Origin: an uncultured Moraxella sp.
Lineage (GTDB): Bacteria; Pseudomonadota; Gammaproteobacteria; Pseudomonadales; Moraxellaceae
Direction: 5' to 3'
DNA: 28,601 nt
Assembly: GCA_927911235.1 (NCBI GenBank)
Contig: CAKMOY010000067.1
Coordinates: 1 to 28,601 of the forward strand
A program made the translations under genes and the position numbers. Position 1 is the stretch's first letter. Each line of letters begins with the position of its first letter. Positions 1 through 8,524 of this stretch are shown here, in pieces. The notes beneath the pieces are model-generated. The model ran no database searches, had not been told where the DNA came from, and was given only the letters and a program-made list of their open reading frames with translations.

Positions 1-1
1 T

Positions 2-323
2 TACACCTTGTCATCTACAAGCCTTGATTTAAGTGATTTATCTGATGAATTACAAAAAAAAACTGCCACGTTATCCAACTGTACCTGCTGTGTTAATGGG
101 TAGATTGGCAATAGATACCAATTATCAAGGGAAAAAATTGGGTTCAATGTTATTGATTGATGCGTTAAAACGTTGTATCAATGCTGAAATCGCTTGCTAT
201 GCGTTAATTGTGGAAGCAAAAAATCAGCAAGCCGTTACATTTTATCAAAAGTTTGGTTTTATAGCATTTAAAAGCAAAGCTGACAAATTATATTATCCAT
301 TAGCAAATTTGCCAAAAGCATAA
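2..323 (+). CDS. GNAT acetyltransferase, toxin-like; 5' end outside window; frameshifted
   Basis: This is the C-terminal ~106 residues of a GNAT N-acetyltransferase. The acetyl-CoA loop reads NYQGKKLGSMLL and is followed by VEAKNQQAVTFYQKFGF, with the Tyr and FGF typical of the fold. The upstream stretch YTLSSTSLDLSDL (from position 2) and the LPRYPTVPAVLMGRLAID segment match the TacT/AtaT-like toxin branch, which acetylates aminoacyl-tRNA and usually sits after a ribbon-helix-helix antitoxin gene; that gene would lie left of the window. The two halves are in different frames. The run of nine A's at about 54-62 should hold eight to read ELQKKLPRY. An internal GTG at 33 could open only the downstream frame and would lose conserved residues, so I do not accept it as the true start. 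The break is a sequencing error, a slippage mutation or phase variation. The family call is confident; the toxin role is inferred. Confidence 0.8.
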
Positions 324-340
324 TTTACACTTTTGGCAAA
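308..340. terminator. Bidirectional hairpin between GNAT gene and accA
   Basis: There are 11-bp perfect arms: TTTGCCAAAAG at 308-318 and CTTTTGGCAAA at 330-340, with an 11-nt loop. The hairpin spans the GNAT stop codon and lies 8 bp from the accA stop, so it could end transcription from both sides. T-tracts are weak. Both arms carry the window's over-represented TTTGGCAA word. Confidence 0.55.
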
Positions 341-347
341 CCAACCA

Positions 348-1142
348 TCACAGACTCACACTAGAATTAAACGCCATAAATTTATCATAACGTTGTTGCA
401 AACGATTTTCGGTAGATAATAGTGAAATTTGTTTTAACTGTTCTTGTAGTGTGGCTTTAAGATTTTTCATCACCACATCACTTTTGATATGAGCGCCATC
501 GCCTTCTTTCACCACCATATCAATCAAGCCAAGCTCATGTAAGTTTTCGGCAGACAGTTTTAACGCTTCGCTGGCTTGTGGGGCTTTTTCCGCTGTTTTC
601 CACAAAATAGACGCACAGCCCTCAGGCGAAATCACCGAATAAATACTATTTTCCAACATATTGACACGGTCAGCCACCGCAATCGCCAACGCACCACCAG
701 AGCCACCCTCGCCAATCACTGTCGCAATCACTGGCACTTTTAACGCACTAAAAGTCGCAATACTCTCGGCAATGGCTTGGGCTTGTCCACGCTCTTCTGC
801 ACCAACCCCCGGATACGCCCCTTGCGTGTCAATAAAGGTAAACACAGGTATAGCAAAACGCTCCGCCATTTTGACAAGGCGTATCACTTTGCGGTAGCCC
901 TCAGGGTTTGCCATGCCAAAATTATGTTCAATGCGTTCACGGGTACTACGTCCACGATGTTGCCCAATCAGCATGACAGGACTGCCGTCAAATTTGGCAA
1001 GACCGCCCAAAATCGCTTTGTCATCGGCAAAGGCTCTATCACCTTGCAAAATATCAAACTCGGTAAACAGTGTGTTGGCATAATCCATAAATAACGGACG
1101 TTTTGCATGGCGAGCCAGTTGTACTTTTTCCCAAACGGACAT
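348..1142 (-). CDS. accA: Acetyl-CoA carboxylase carboxyltransferase subunit alpha
   Basis: AccA pairs with AccD to transfer the carboxyl group from carboxybiotin to acetyl-CoA, giving malonyl-CoA for fatty-acid synthesis in the cytosol. The 264-residue product contains the family blocks [56 protein letters not shown] and [21 protein letters not shown] place the start at ATG 1142 ([12 protein letters not shown]). It has AGGAAG a few bases upstream, while the longer open frame to 1340 runs into ppx and looks unlike AccA. The protein is some 50 residues shorter than the E. coli AccA of about 319, with a short N-terminus as in other Moraxellaceae. The gene follows ppx on the same strand after a 61-bp gap and may be cotranscribed with it. 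It converges with the GNAT gene. Confidence 0.97.
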   Translation of the reverse strand: MSVWEKVQLARHAKRPLFMDYANTLFTEFDILQGDRAFADDKAILGGLAKFDGSPVMLIGQHRGRSTRERIEHNFGMANPEGYRKVIRLVKMAERFAIPVFTFIDTQGAYPGVGAEERGQAQAIAESIATFSALKVPVIATVIGEGGSGGALAIAVADRVNMLENSIYSVISPEGCASILWKTAEKAPQASEALKLSAENLHELGLIDMVVKEGDGAHIKSDVVMKNLKATLQEQLKQISLLSTENRLQQRYDKFMAFNSSVSL

Positions 1143-1203
1143 AATTCTTCCTTGTGTATTGCTAAAGTTTTCTTGATAAAAATTAAAAAAATGGTTGTTT
1201 AAA

Positions 1204-2715
1204 TTATTTGACAGGATTGATTTGTAATACAAATCCCCACTTTTGCCAAAATTGGCTTTCTTCATCCAAATCCGACAAAACCAAATCAATGTTATCGCCA
1301 TTGCCAATAATGCCAAGTTGCCATTTTTTATCACCGGCAATATTCAGCGTTAATGTTAAATTCTCTTGCTTACTGCGATTACGATTAATTAAAACTGCTA
1401 AACGTAAAATTAAGGTTAAATACACCAAATCATTGCCAGCAATACTTTTAATCGTATCATAGCCTTCTGTTTTGAGTTTTCGGCGATGATATTGGAGCAT
1501 GTGGGCAAGGCGATTTTTGTCAATTTGTGAAAAGCCGTCAATGTCCGAATACTGCACCAAATAGGCACTGTGGCGATGATATCCGCTATGCGACACCGCC
1601 AAACCAATCTCGTGCAAATATGCACCACGTCTTAAAATATCGCCATCTTCTTCGGTTAATGACAAAGTTCTTTGGACTTGTTCAAACAGATTTTGGGCGG
1701 TTTTGACGACACGGCGAGCTTGTTTAACATCAACGGAATAACGAGTCAAAAGTGCCTGCACACTGCGGTCACGCACATCTTCACTGGCAAAACGTCCAAG
1801 CATATCATACATCACGCCCTCACGCAATGCCCCATCAGAATAGGCAATCGTATCAATGCCTAGCACGCTCATAATCGCAAGCAACACCGCCACGCCAGCA
1901 GGTAGTACTGCTTTGCGGGTGTCTTTAACATCGGCAAAATTGATTTTATCAATATGCCCCATTTTTAGCAGTTGTTTTTGGAGATGTTTCACTCCTTTAA
2001 AGGTGATTTGCTCGTGTTCATCGGTCATACCAAGCCCTTGTAAAATCTGCTTGACCGCTTTAATCGTACCGCTTGAACCTGTGGCACTGTCCCAACCTGT
2101 TTTTTGGTAGGTTCGGCTAATCACCATAATTTCTTTACGAGCCGCCGCAATTGCCTGTTCAAAGGCTTTTTCGGTAATTTCACCATTGGCAAAAAAACGT
2201 TTTCTAAACGACACACAGCCCATTTGCAAACTTTCAGTCAAAATTGGCTCAAAACCTTTGCCAATAATAAATTCGGTAGAACCGCCACCAATATCCACGA
2301 CCAAACGTTTATCGGTACTGGCATTGGTATGCGACACGCCTAGATAAATCAACCGAGCCTCTTCACGTCCTGCAATCACCTCAATCGGCTTTGGCAATAC
2401 CGCATTGGCTCGCTCAATAAACACATTGGCATTTTTGGCTTGGCGTAACGTATTGGTCGCAACCACTCGCAACCGCTCTGGTGATACGGTGTCAAGCCTG
2501 CCAACAAAACGTGCCAAACACGCCACACCCCGCTCAATCGCCTCTTCGGTCAAATAGTTGTTTTCGTCAAGTCCTGCGGCAAGTTGCACTTTTTCGGACA
2601 TAGACGCTAATTTTCGCACTTCATGATGGTCAAGGCGAGCAATCGCAAGGTGAAAACTGTTTGAACCCAAGTCAATCGCTGCCATCAGTTCATTATTTGC
2701 AAGTAAATTTGGCAT
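1204..2715 (-). CDS. ppx: Exopolyphosphatase, Ppx/GppA family
   Basis: This enzyme removes terminal phosphates from inorganic polyphosphate; GppA relatives also convert pppGpp to ppGpp. The 503-residue product shows the ASKHA-fold motifs: [17 protein letters not shown] at about 12-28, an Arg-Glu-Glu pair in [10 protein letters not shown] near 117-119 (catalytic Glu region), [14 protein letters not shown] at 139-152, [11 protein letters not shown] in the middle and [14 protein letters not shown] before the C-terminal HD-like helical domain ([19 protein letters not shown]). The length fits Ppx (about 500) rather than a short two-domain form. The start is uncertain: the ribosome site before 2715 is weak and Met11 is an alternative. 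relA also lies in this window, but no operon links the two. Ppx is preferred over GppA on length and the HD-like tail, without certainty. Confidence 0.93.
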   Translation of the reverse strand: MPNLLANNELMAAIDLGSNSFHLAIARLDHHEVRKLASMSEKVQLAAGLDENNYLTEEAIERGVACLARFVGRLDTVSPERLRVVATNTLRQAKNANVFIERANAVLPKPIEVIAGREEARLIYLGVSHTNASTDKRLVVDIGGGSTEFIIGKGFEPILTESLQMGCVSFRKRFFANGEITEKAFEQAIAAARKEIMVISRTYQKTGWDSATGSSGTIKAVKQILQGLGMTDEHEQITFKGVKHLQKQLLKMGHIDKINFADVKDTRKAVLPAGVAVLLAIMSVLGIDTIAYSDGALREGVMYDMLGRFASEDVRDRSVQALLTRYSVDVKQARRVVKTAQNLFEQVQRTLSLTEEDGDILRRGAYLHEIGLAVSHSGYHRHSAYLVQYSDIDGFSQIDKNRLAHMLQYHRRKLKTEGYDTIKSIAGNDLVYLTLILRLAVLINRNRSKQENLTLTLNIAGDKKWQLGIIGNGDNIDLVLSDLDEESQFWQKWGFVLQINPVK

Positions 2716-2755
2716 AAGTCGCTACTTTTTTAATCAGCAAAATAAAAATTATCCT

Positions 2756-2785
2756 ATTTTACGCATTTTTCGCCCTTTTTGCCAA
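2756..2785 (-). promoter_or_regulatory. Possible ppx promoter
   Basis: On the minus strand TTGGCA (2780-2785) and TAAAAT (2756-2761) are separated by 18 bp, about 40 bp before the ppx start. The match to sigma-70 boxes is fair. The region is very AT-rich, so chance is possible. Confidence 0.4.
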
Positions 2786-2886
2786 ATTTTTTGTGATATT
2801 TTGTTAAAAAATTTTATTTACCGCCAAAATTTTAAAGAGTATGTTATGATAAAACCCATCAAAAAATCTGCCAAACGAGAAAAAAA

Positions 2887-3678
2887 ATGCAATCAAAACC
2901 CAAAATTATCTTTTTTGACATTGACGACACCCTATATATCAAAGTCCAAAATCGTATTCCAGACAGCACCATCACCGCTTTACAACAATTAAAAGCACAG
3001 GGCATTGTCATCGCGATTGCCACTGGGCGTGGTTTGGGTGTGTTTCCACCTACCGTTTATCAGTTAATTAATACCGTTGGTATAGATTTATTGGTAACGA
3101 TTAATGGACAATATGTCCGCTATCAAGGCGAAACCTTGGTGCATTATCCATTAAAAAATGAACAAATTGAACAAGTTACCGATTATTTAGTACATGAAAA
3201 AATCGCTTATGCTTATATGACTGCTGAAAAAATCTTTGCATTAAGCGAAAGTTTTGCCCTAAAAAATGCGTTAAATTCGCTACGCATTCCTTACACTTTG
3301 GTTGAGCCAAATAATTTTGACAAAAGTTTGCCAATTTATCAGATTTTGGCATTTTATGATGACAATAGCACCGTTCAGTTACATCTGCCTGATAGCCTAA
3401 AAACAGTGCTTTGGCATTTAAGTGGTGTGGATATTTTGGATAAAAATGGCTCAAAAGCTCGTGGCATTGAATACGCCTTAAAAAAACTGGGTTTGAGCTT
3501 TACCGACGCTTGGGCGTTTGGCGATGGCTTAAATGATATTGAGATGTTACAATCGGTCGGTTTTGGTGTGGCGATGGGCAATGCTCACCCTGATTTAAAA
3601 GTGGTAGCAGACTTTGTTTGTCCTGCTATTACAGATGATGGGATTTATCAAGGTTTAAAAAATTTGGGGGTGATTTAA
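2887..3678 (+). CDS. Cof-type HAD-IIB phosphatase
   Basis: A haloacid-dehalogenase-type hydrolase that removes phosphate from a small phosphorylated metabolite; the substrate cannot be read from sequence. Motif I is FFDIDDTLY (Asp11 nucleophile, Asp13 acid/base). The motif II region is IAIATGRG, the C2B cap is central, Lys is in LDKNGSKARGIEYALKKLG, and motif IV is AFGDGLNDIEMLQ followed by GVAMGNAHPDLK, which are hallmarks of the Cof/YidA group. At 263 residues it is full length. The ATG at 2887 has only a weak ribosome site. An ATG at 2846 has a better one (AAAGAG) and would add 14 residues if the A-run ending at 2887 were one base longer. The gene is divergent from ppx and is followed by a strong terminator. 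Confidence 0.9.
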   Translation: MQSKPKIIFFDIDDTLYIKVQNRIPDSTITALQQLKAQGIVIAIATGRGLGVFPPTVYQLINTVGIDLLVTINGQYVRYQGETLVHYPLKNEQIEQVTDYLVHEKIAYAYMTAEKIFALSESFALKNALNSLRIPYTLVEPNNFDKSLPIYQILAFYDDNSTVQLHLPDSLKTVLWHLSGVDILDKNGSKARGIEYALKKLGLSFTDAWAFGDGLNDIEMLQSVGFGVAMGNAHPDLKVVADFVCPAITDDGIYQGLKNLGVI

Positions 3679-3682
3679 AAAT

Positions 3683-3713
3683 AAAAAAGGATACGAAGCG
3701 TATCCTTTTTTTA
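3683..3713. terminator. Bidirectional rho-independent terminator
   Basis: An A-tract leads into GGATACG (3689-3695), a 3-nt loop AAG, CGTATCC (3699-3705) and a T-tract. The stem is perfect and extends through the A/T tracts. It serves the HAD gene on plus and the exported-protein gene on minus. Confidence 0.88.
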
Positions 3714-3740
3714 TAAATCAGTCTTTTTGCAACCAAACAA

Positions 3741-4151
3741 TTATGGCTGAGTTACCACCACATTTTGGTCGGTATTGATAAAGATTTCCGAAGGACCATC
3801 AACCACCAAACGCACTTGATTTTCGTGAGCTTGCGTTGATTTATAATACGCATCTTGTGCTGGCGTACAGCCTAGGCAACGGTCTAAGGCTTGTGCAGGC
3901 TCTTCAACCAATACACGTCTTGCCTGTGCGGTATCGCCTGTCAGCAAGGTAAATGGCAAGCTCACCACATAAGCAGCCACACCGCCGACAACTGCCAAAG
4001 TCTGCAATGGCTTACCCACAGTCGCATCCGCCACCATTGAGCCATAAGTTGGACCAAAATTCTCTTCATCAATTTCAATCGCTGCAAAACTTGGGCTAAC
4101 CGCAGTTAAGCTCAAAACAGTCGCAACTGCCAATTTTTGTAAAGCCTTCAT
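3741..4151 (-). CDS. Small exported protein, uncharacterised
   Basis: A 136-residue product beginning with a clear Sec signal peptide (MKALQKLAVATVLSLTAVSPSFA, cleavage likely after SFA). The mature part opens with acidic IEIDEENFGPTYGSMVADATVGKPL, then has one hydrophobic stretch (TLAVVGGVAAYVVSLPFTLLTG, about residues 52-73) that could be a membrane segment. Next comes a conserved-looking RVLVEEPAQALDRCLGCTPAQDAYY with a Cys-x2-Cys pair at about 92-95. The ribosome site is strong (GGAGG, 7 bases before ATG). Proteins of this pattern occur in Moraxellaceae as short hypotheticals, sometimes mislabelled as transporters. I do not know the function. Likely location is periplasm or inner membrane. 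Confidence 0.8.
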   Translation of the reverse strand: MKALQKLAVATVLSLTAVSPSFAAIEIDEENFGPTYGSMVADATVGKPLQTLAVVGGVAAYVVSLPFTLLTGDTAQARRVLVEEPAQALDRCLGCTPAQDAYYKSTQAHENQVRLVVDGPSEIFINTDQNVVVTQP

Positions 4152-4318
4152 AAAGCCTCCATGTTAAAAATTTTACGAATATTTGATTTTTTATCAATTT
4201 ATTTATTGAACGATAAATTGTCAACACTGTTTATTAAATTTTAAAAAATATTGCTACATTACAACAATTTTTTGCAAAATTAGCAAGTAAAATTATACAT
4301 TTTTTGCGTTTTTTTGGA

Positions 4319-5167
4319 TTAACGGTTAGTTTTTGGCAAAATTTGACATTTTGGACAAAAATTACTGGCACGTTGGGCGATTTTGACAGTTTCAATCGGC
4401 GTTTGGCACACAGGACACGGCTCGCCTTTATGTCCATAAACCAGTAAAGTTTGCTGAAAATAGCCCGTCTTACCTGCCCCAACGGTAAAGTCTTTTAAGG
4501 TCGTACCGCCTTGGGTGATGGCGTTTGCCAAAATGGTGCAAATATGCCCGACCAAAGTTGCCAACTGTTGTTTACTCAAAAGATTGGCAGGGGTCAAAGG
4601 GTGAATGTTACTCAAAAACAGACTTTCGGTCGCATAAATATTGCCCACACCCACGACAATTTGTTGTTCCATAATCACCGATTTGATGGGACGGTGAATG
4701 GGTTGTTTACGGTCGTGAATAGTTGCATAAAGATAATCGGCATGAAAATCGTCCGACAACGGCTCAACGCCTAGATGATGAAGCAGTTTGTCGGCATAAT
4801 CATCAAGCCACAGCACCGCCCCAAATCGGCGTGGGTCGTGGTAATGCAGTTGCACCGCATTTTGTTCAAAGCTAAAAATCAGATGGTCGTGTTTGCGTTT
4901 GGCAAAGCCGTGTGGGTGCTGTTGCAAACTGCCTGACATACCCAAGTGTATTAGCAATTTTTTTTGAATATTATTGTTAATAAAAGTCAAAATTAAATAT
5001 TTGGCTCGGCGTTCTACAGATTGTAGCTGACTGCCGATTAAGTCGGGCAAATCGTCTGGCATTTGCCAACGTAATTTGGGTTGAAAAATTTGTACTTGGG
5101 TAACGGTTTTGTTGAGTAAGGGCGTTAAGCTGGTAGCAGTGGTTTGGACTTCGGGTAATTCTGGCAT
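4319..5167 (-). CDS. mutM: Formamidopyrimidine-DNA glycosylase (Fpg/MutM)
   Basis: A base-excision repair enzyme that removes 8-oxoguanine and formamidopyrimidines and cuts the resulting abasic site. The product begins MPELPEVQTT, with catalytic Pro2 and Glu3. Lys56 in ERRAKYLIL is the conserved DNA-contacting Lys. HDPRRFG follows, then the helix-two-turn-helix VGVGNIYATESLFLSNIHP. The C-terminal zinc finger has Cys251, Cys254, Cys271 and Cys274 (CPVC and CPKC). Length is 282 against a usual ~270. The gene appears intact. It is alone on its strand: the next minus-strand gene upstream is the broken DUF1016 patch, and 167 AT-rich bp with no gene lie downstream. Confidence 0.96.
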   Translation of the reverse strand: MPELPEVQTTATSLTPLLNKTVTQVQIFQPKLRWQMPDDLPDLIGSQLQSVERRAKYLILTFINNNIQKKLLIHLGMSGSLQQHPHGFAKRKHDHLIFSFEQNAVQLHYHDPRRFGAVLWLDDYADKLLHHLGVEPLSDDFHADYLYATIHDRKQPIHRPIKSVIMEQQIVVGVGNIYATESLFLSNIHPLTPANLLSKQQLATLVGHICTILANAITQGGTTLKDFTVGAGKTGYFQQTLLVYGHKGEPCPVCQTPIETVKIAQRASNFCPKCQILPKTNR

Positions 5168-5203
5168 TGTGATTCCAAAAAATCGTTTTGAATAAGGGTG
5201 AGT

Positions 5204-5335
5204 TTATGGTTCGGTTGGGTTTTTTGTTTGTAATAATTGGCGTAACAAGGTGATTTCTTTATCTTTTTGGGCAAGTAATTCGTTTTTGTGTTGGATAATC
5301 AGTTCTAATTTTTCTTTTTCAAAATCAAGGAAAAA
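5204..5335 (-). pseudogene. 3' remnant of a coiled-coil-ending gene
   Basis: A 43-codon open stretch on minus reads FEKEKLELIIQHKNELLAQ, then KDKEITLLRQLLQ and a stop. This is a strongly heptad-like, Lys/Glu/Leu-rich tail. It has no plausible start codon and is bounded by a stop directly upstream (5336-5338). It resembles C-terminal coiled coils of phage-type regulators or of uncharacterised helicoil proteins. It could be the tail of the truncated DUF1016 gene or of another lost gene; I cannot tell which. The plus-strand start of the 49-codon gene abuts it at 5338. Confidence 0.5.
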
Positions 5336-5337
5336 TC

Positions 5338-5487
5338 ATGGCAACTTACACGGTTAAATATCAAAAAACAGGCTCAAATACTGTGTTTCATATGACCATC
5401 AATGCGAGCAGTGCAAGCCAAGCAAAAGAGCAAGTTAAATCAAAATATAACGGTCAAGTAAAAATTATTTCGGCTGTTGAACGTTAA
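5338..5487 (+). CDS. Small 49-residue protein, uncharacterised
   Basis: An ATG with AAGGAA seven bases upstream opens a 49-codon frame: MATYTVKYQKTGSNTVFHMT, then INASSASQAKEQVKSKYNGQ and VKIISAVER. The pattern of beta strand, helix and strand with Ala/Ser/Lys content suggests a compact beta-beta-alpha-beta domain. Codon usage and the good ribosome site argue for a real gene. It is convergent with the truncated DUF1016 gene, and the two stops overlap in the TTAA at 5484-5487. No signal peptide or known motif is visible. I do not recognise the family. It may be cargo that replaced the 3' part of the DUF1016 gene, or an old resident exposed by a deletion. Confidence 0.65.
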   Translation: MATYTVKYQKTGSNTVFHMTINASSASQAKEQVKSKYNGQVKIISAVER

Positions 5488-5816
5488 TTCAAATACGTCC
5501 AACTCAATTTTCCACGCAGTGCGTGGAAAATCTCAATATTTTGAAATTCTTGATAAAGTTTCAAACAATAGCCTAAATGCGTTTTATTCCAACCGTTCCC
5601 AAATTGCTCGGTTAAAACTTTTGCCAAATTAGGAATAAGTTGTTTGCCATAATCCGCACGTTCACCTTGCAAAATATAATTCGCAATTCGCTCGCCAATG
5701 TGCCAGTACAAAAGTGTTAGTTCAGCATTGACCGTAACTGTAAGGTTTTGTTTGCTTTTTTGAATTAATCCAATGATTTTTTCTGTGAAATTTTGTTCTA
5801 TTGTGATGATTGTCAT
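5484..5816 (-). pseudogene. DUF1016 (YhcG-type) N-terminal domain, truncated
   Basis: The 110-residue product matches the DUF1016 N-terminal domain: VNAELTLLYWHIGERIANYI, LQGERADYGKQLIPNLAKVL, then a FGNGWNKTHLGYCLKLYQEF block and LRGKLSW. Full proteins are roughly 350 residues and carry a C-terminal PDDEXK nuclease-like domain. Here the frame ends right after LSWTYLN, and no nuclease domain is found downstream on this strand, so the gene is cut at about 5484-5495. It follows relA by 61 bp on the same strand. Full-length relatives occur near restriction-modification and other defence genes. This copy is probably dead, though a domain-only protein cannot be excluded. Confidence 0.8.
5507..5531. 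repeat. Perfect 12-bp inverted repeat inside DUF1016 remnant
   Basis: ATTTTCCACGCA at 5507-5518, one central G, then TGCGTGGAAAAT at 5520-5531. It encodes the IFHALRGK stretch of the DUF1016 domain and lies 20 bp past the stop of the convergent 49-codon gene. It could form a hairpin in either transcript. Confidence 0.6.
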
Positions 5817-5877
5817 AATTTAAATCTCAAAAATTAACGCCTACTTTTAATCACTACACAAATATCACCTTACAATC

Positions 5878-8294
5878 CTAAACAGCACTATTCCCTGATA
5901 CAACTCGTCTTGCCAAGATAATGCCATGCTGTTGTTCTAATTTGGCAAGCAGTTTGGATAACTGGCTTAAGCCTGTTACTTCCACGCTAAAATTTAAACG
6001 AGCAATATCATCAACATCGCTTAACGTATCAACCCTACGAATGTTGGCATTTTCTTGGTCCATGATTCGGGTCAAATCCCTTAACAAACCACGTCTATCA
6101 TACGCTTCCAAATAAATTTGTACCAGTTGCGATTTGCCTTTGTTGCCATACCACACCGCACTAATCGCACGCTCTGGCTCTTTTTGGATAAGCCGTTCGT
6201 ACTCGGCACAGTCCACATGGTGAATGCTCACGCCGTTAGATTGGGTGATAAAGCCTGCAATCGGCTCACCCTGCACAGGGTGGCAACAGCCCGCAAGTTT
6301 AATATCAATATTGTCCAGTCCGTCCACTTCTATCTTATAAGCGTCCAGTTTGCCTGTGGCTTTTGGGTGAACGCTTGGCACAAGCTCGGTTTCCACCACG
6401 TCAGGCTCAAGGTCAAGATGACGGCTGATATACCCTGTCAAATCGTGCAATTCTACATTGCCATTGACCAAACCGACCAAAATATCGTCCGCATTTTTGG
6501 CATTAAAAAACTTGATATAATCGTTTAAATCAATGCTATTTGGGTGAACGGCAATCCTTGACAATTCTTTGGTTAAAATGTGTTTACCTGTTTCAATATT
6601 TTTGTCACGGTCTTGTTTATTAAACCATTGACGCAACTTGCCCCTTGCCCGACTGGTATTGATATAACCCAATGATGCAACCAGCCAATCACGGTTTGGT
6701 TCACGAGATTGTTTGGTGATGATTTCAACTTGTTCACCTGTTTTGAGTTGATAAGTGAGCGGTACATAACGCTGATTGACACGAGCGGCTTGAGCCCGAT
6801 TGCCGACTTGGGTATGCACATAATAAGCAAAATCCAGCACGGTCGCCCCTTTTGGCAATTCAATGATATCACCGTCTTTGCTAAAGACATAAATCCGCTC
6901 AAACTCGCTAAAGTCCAAGTCGTTTTCATCGTCATCGTCTTTTTGTTTTTGTTGGTTTAAAACGGTTTTTAACGGGTCATTTTTGACGCTGTCGGCGGCT
7001 GGATTGTCTTGGTTTAACAAAATTTGACGCAGTGAGCTGATTTTTTGGGTCAAATAATCGTCTTTTTTGCTTTTTGTGCCTTCTTTATAATTGACATGGG
7101 CACACATACCAAGCTCGGCTTCGTAGTGCATTTCAAAGGTACGAATTTGTACTTCTAGTGATTTGTTTTCGGCAATTACAGCGGTGTGGAGTGAGCGATA
7201 ACCGTTGGCTTTTGGGTTGGTAATATAATCGTCAAATTGGTCTGGAATGTGTCGCCATAGTCCATGTACCAAGCCCATGACGTGATAACATTCGGCATTG
7301 GTATTCACCAATACCCGCAACGCCCGAATGTCATACAGTTGGTCAAATGACAGCGATTTGAGCTTCATTTTGCGATAAATGGAATAAATGTGTTTCACAC
7401 GCCCAGAGATTTCGCCTTGAATACCATGCTCAGCTAAGGCTTGGCGTAACTGCCCTGCGACACGCTCAATATAGCTTTCACGCTCACTGCGTTTTTCGTT
7501 GAGCAATTTGGCAATTTCTTTATAACGCTCTGGTGCAAGGTAACGAAATGATAAATCTTCCAATTCCCATTTTAATTGAGCAATCCCCAAACGGTGAGCC
7601 AATGGGGCATAAATCGTCATCACTTCTCGTGCCACACGTTGCTGACGCTCTGGGGTGGCAAATGATAACTCTCGCATGGCAAAGGTACGCTCGGCAAGTT
7701 TTATCAACACCACTCGCACGTCATTTGTCATGGAAATGAGCATACTATAAATGCCCGTTAATTGCTCTTTTTGGTTGTTGTTAAAATGGTCTTCTAAGCG
7801 TTTGTTATTTTCAATCAAATCGGACAAACGCCCAAGTTTTAAGGTTTCGTTTACCAAATCCGCCACTTCATTGCCAAATTCACTACGAATTTGTTTTCGC
7901 TCAACACTTTTTTACGAGCCGAACGGTATAACATACCTGCGACCAACGTGGCTTCTTCTTGGTACAAATACGCCAAAATATCCGCCATGCCGATCCCTGT
8001 CAAAAAAGCATTAGACCGAGCTGAATGGGACTGCAAATCTTGAGCGGTTAAAACATCACAGGCTTTTTTTAGTTTTGGTAAATTGTCTTGGTGGCAACGC
8101 TTGGCAATCGCTGTCAGCCACGCATCAGTATCAATGATATGTTCATCAATAATTTGGCTTGCCGAATCGGAAATCACAGGAAGCTCAGTATGGCTAAAAT
8201 GGCGTTGCCCTGTGATATTTGCCAACATAGTTGCACTATCATGGTCGGCATCTACCCCATTAATTAGCGGTAAGCTATCACGAATTTTTACCAT
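5878..8294 (-). CDS. relA: (p)ppGpp synthetase RelA, with one suspected base error
   Basis: RelA makes (p)ppGpp on stalled ribosomes, starting the stringent response. The restored protein is about 805 residues. In order it has: an N-terminal pseudo-hydrolase domain lacking the HD pair (FLTGIGMADILAYL, VAGMLYRSARKK); the synthetase domain with HIYSIYRKMKLK, DIRALRVLV, DQFDDYITNPKANGYRSLHT and VQIRTFEMHYEAELG; a TGS domain (RIYVFSKDGDIIELPKGATV); a helical and Cys-containing region (LAGCCHPVQGEPI); and a C-terminal ACT domain (YDRRGLLRDLTRIMD). The FDD motif and missing HD residues favour RelA over SpoT. The start at 8294 (MVKIRDSLPL) has GGAG upstream. The frame breaks in the T-run 7908-7913: six T's are present, and seven would give RKKSVERKQIRSEFGNEV. 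This is probably a sequencing error. Confidence 0.92.
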
Positions 8295-8484
8295 ACAATT
8301 CTCCAATTTTTTGCCAATATTTTAACAAATTTTTTAACGCCCATTTTTTAACATTGTAACGTCAAATTTTTTAAATACAACCCTTGTTTTTCATTCACTT
8401 ATGTTCTTTTTATGTTAAAGTATTCCTTTTTTGCCTAATGATAAAAAACCGCAATTAAGCAAAATTCAATTAACATTTTTCATT

Positions 8485-8490
8485 TATAAT
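8485..8490 (+). promoter_or_regulatory. Possible -10 box for the DUF1615 lipoprotein gene
   Basis: A perfect TATAAT sits 35 bp before the ATG at 8525. No good -35 box is seen at 16-18 bp, so support is limited. The rest of 8295-8524 is AT-rich with no gene. Confidence 0.35.
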
Positions 8491-8524
8491 CTTGCACAAG
8501 TTTTGATTAGTATAGGTCATTTTG

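Noticed and set aside
2791..2805. A 15-bp word (TTGTGATATTTTGTT) shared between the ppx upstream region and 28474-28488
   Set aside because: In AT-rich DNA about one such pair is expected by chance in a window this size, and its distance to the two genes differs.
5878..8294. SpoT instead of RelA
   Set aside because: The hydrolase His-Asp pair is missing, and the synthetase has the acidic FDD signature of RelA rather than the basic motif of SpoT.
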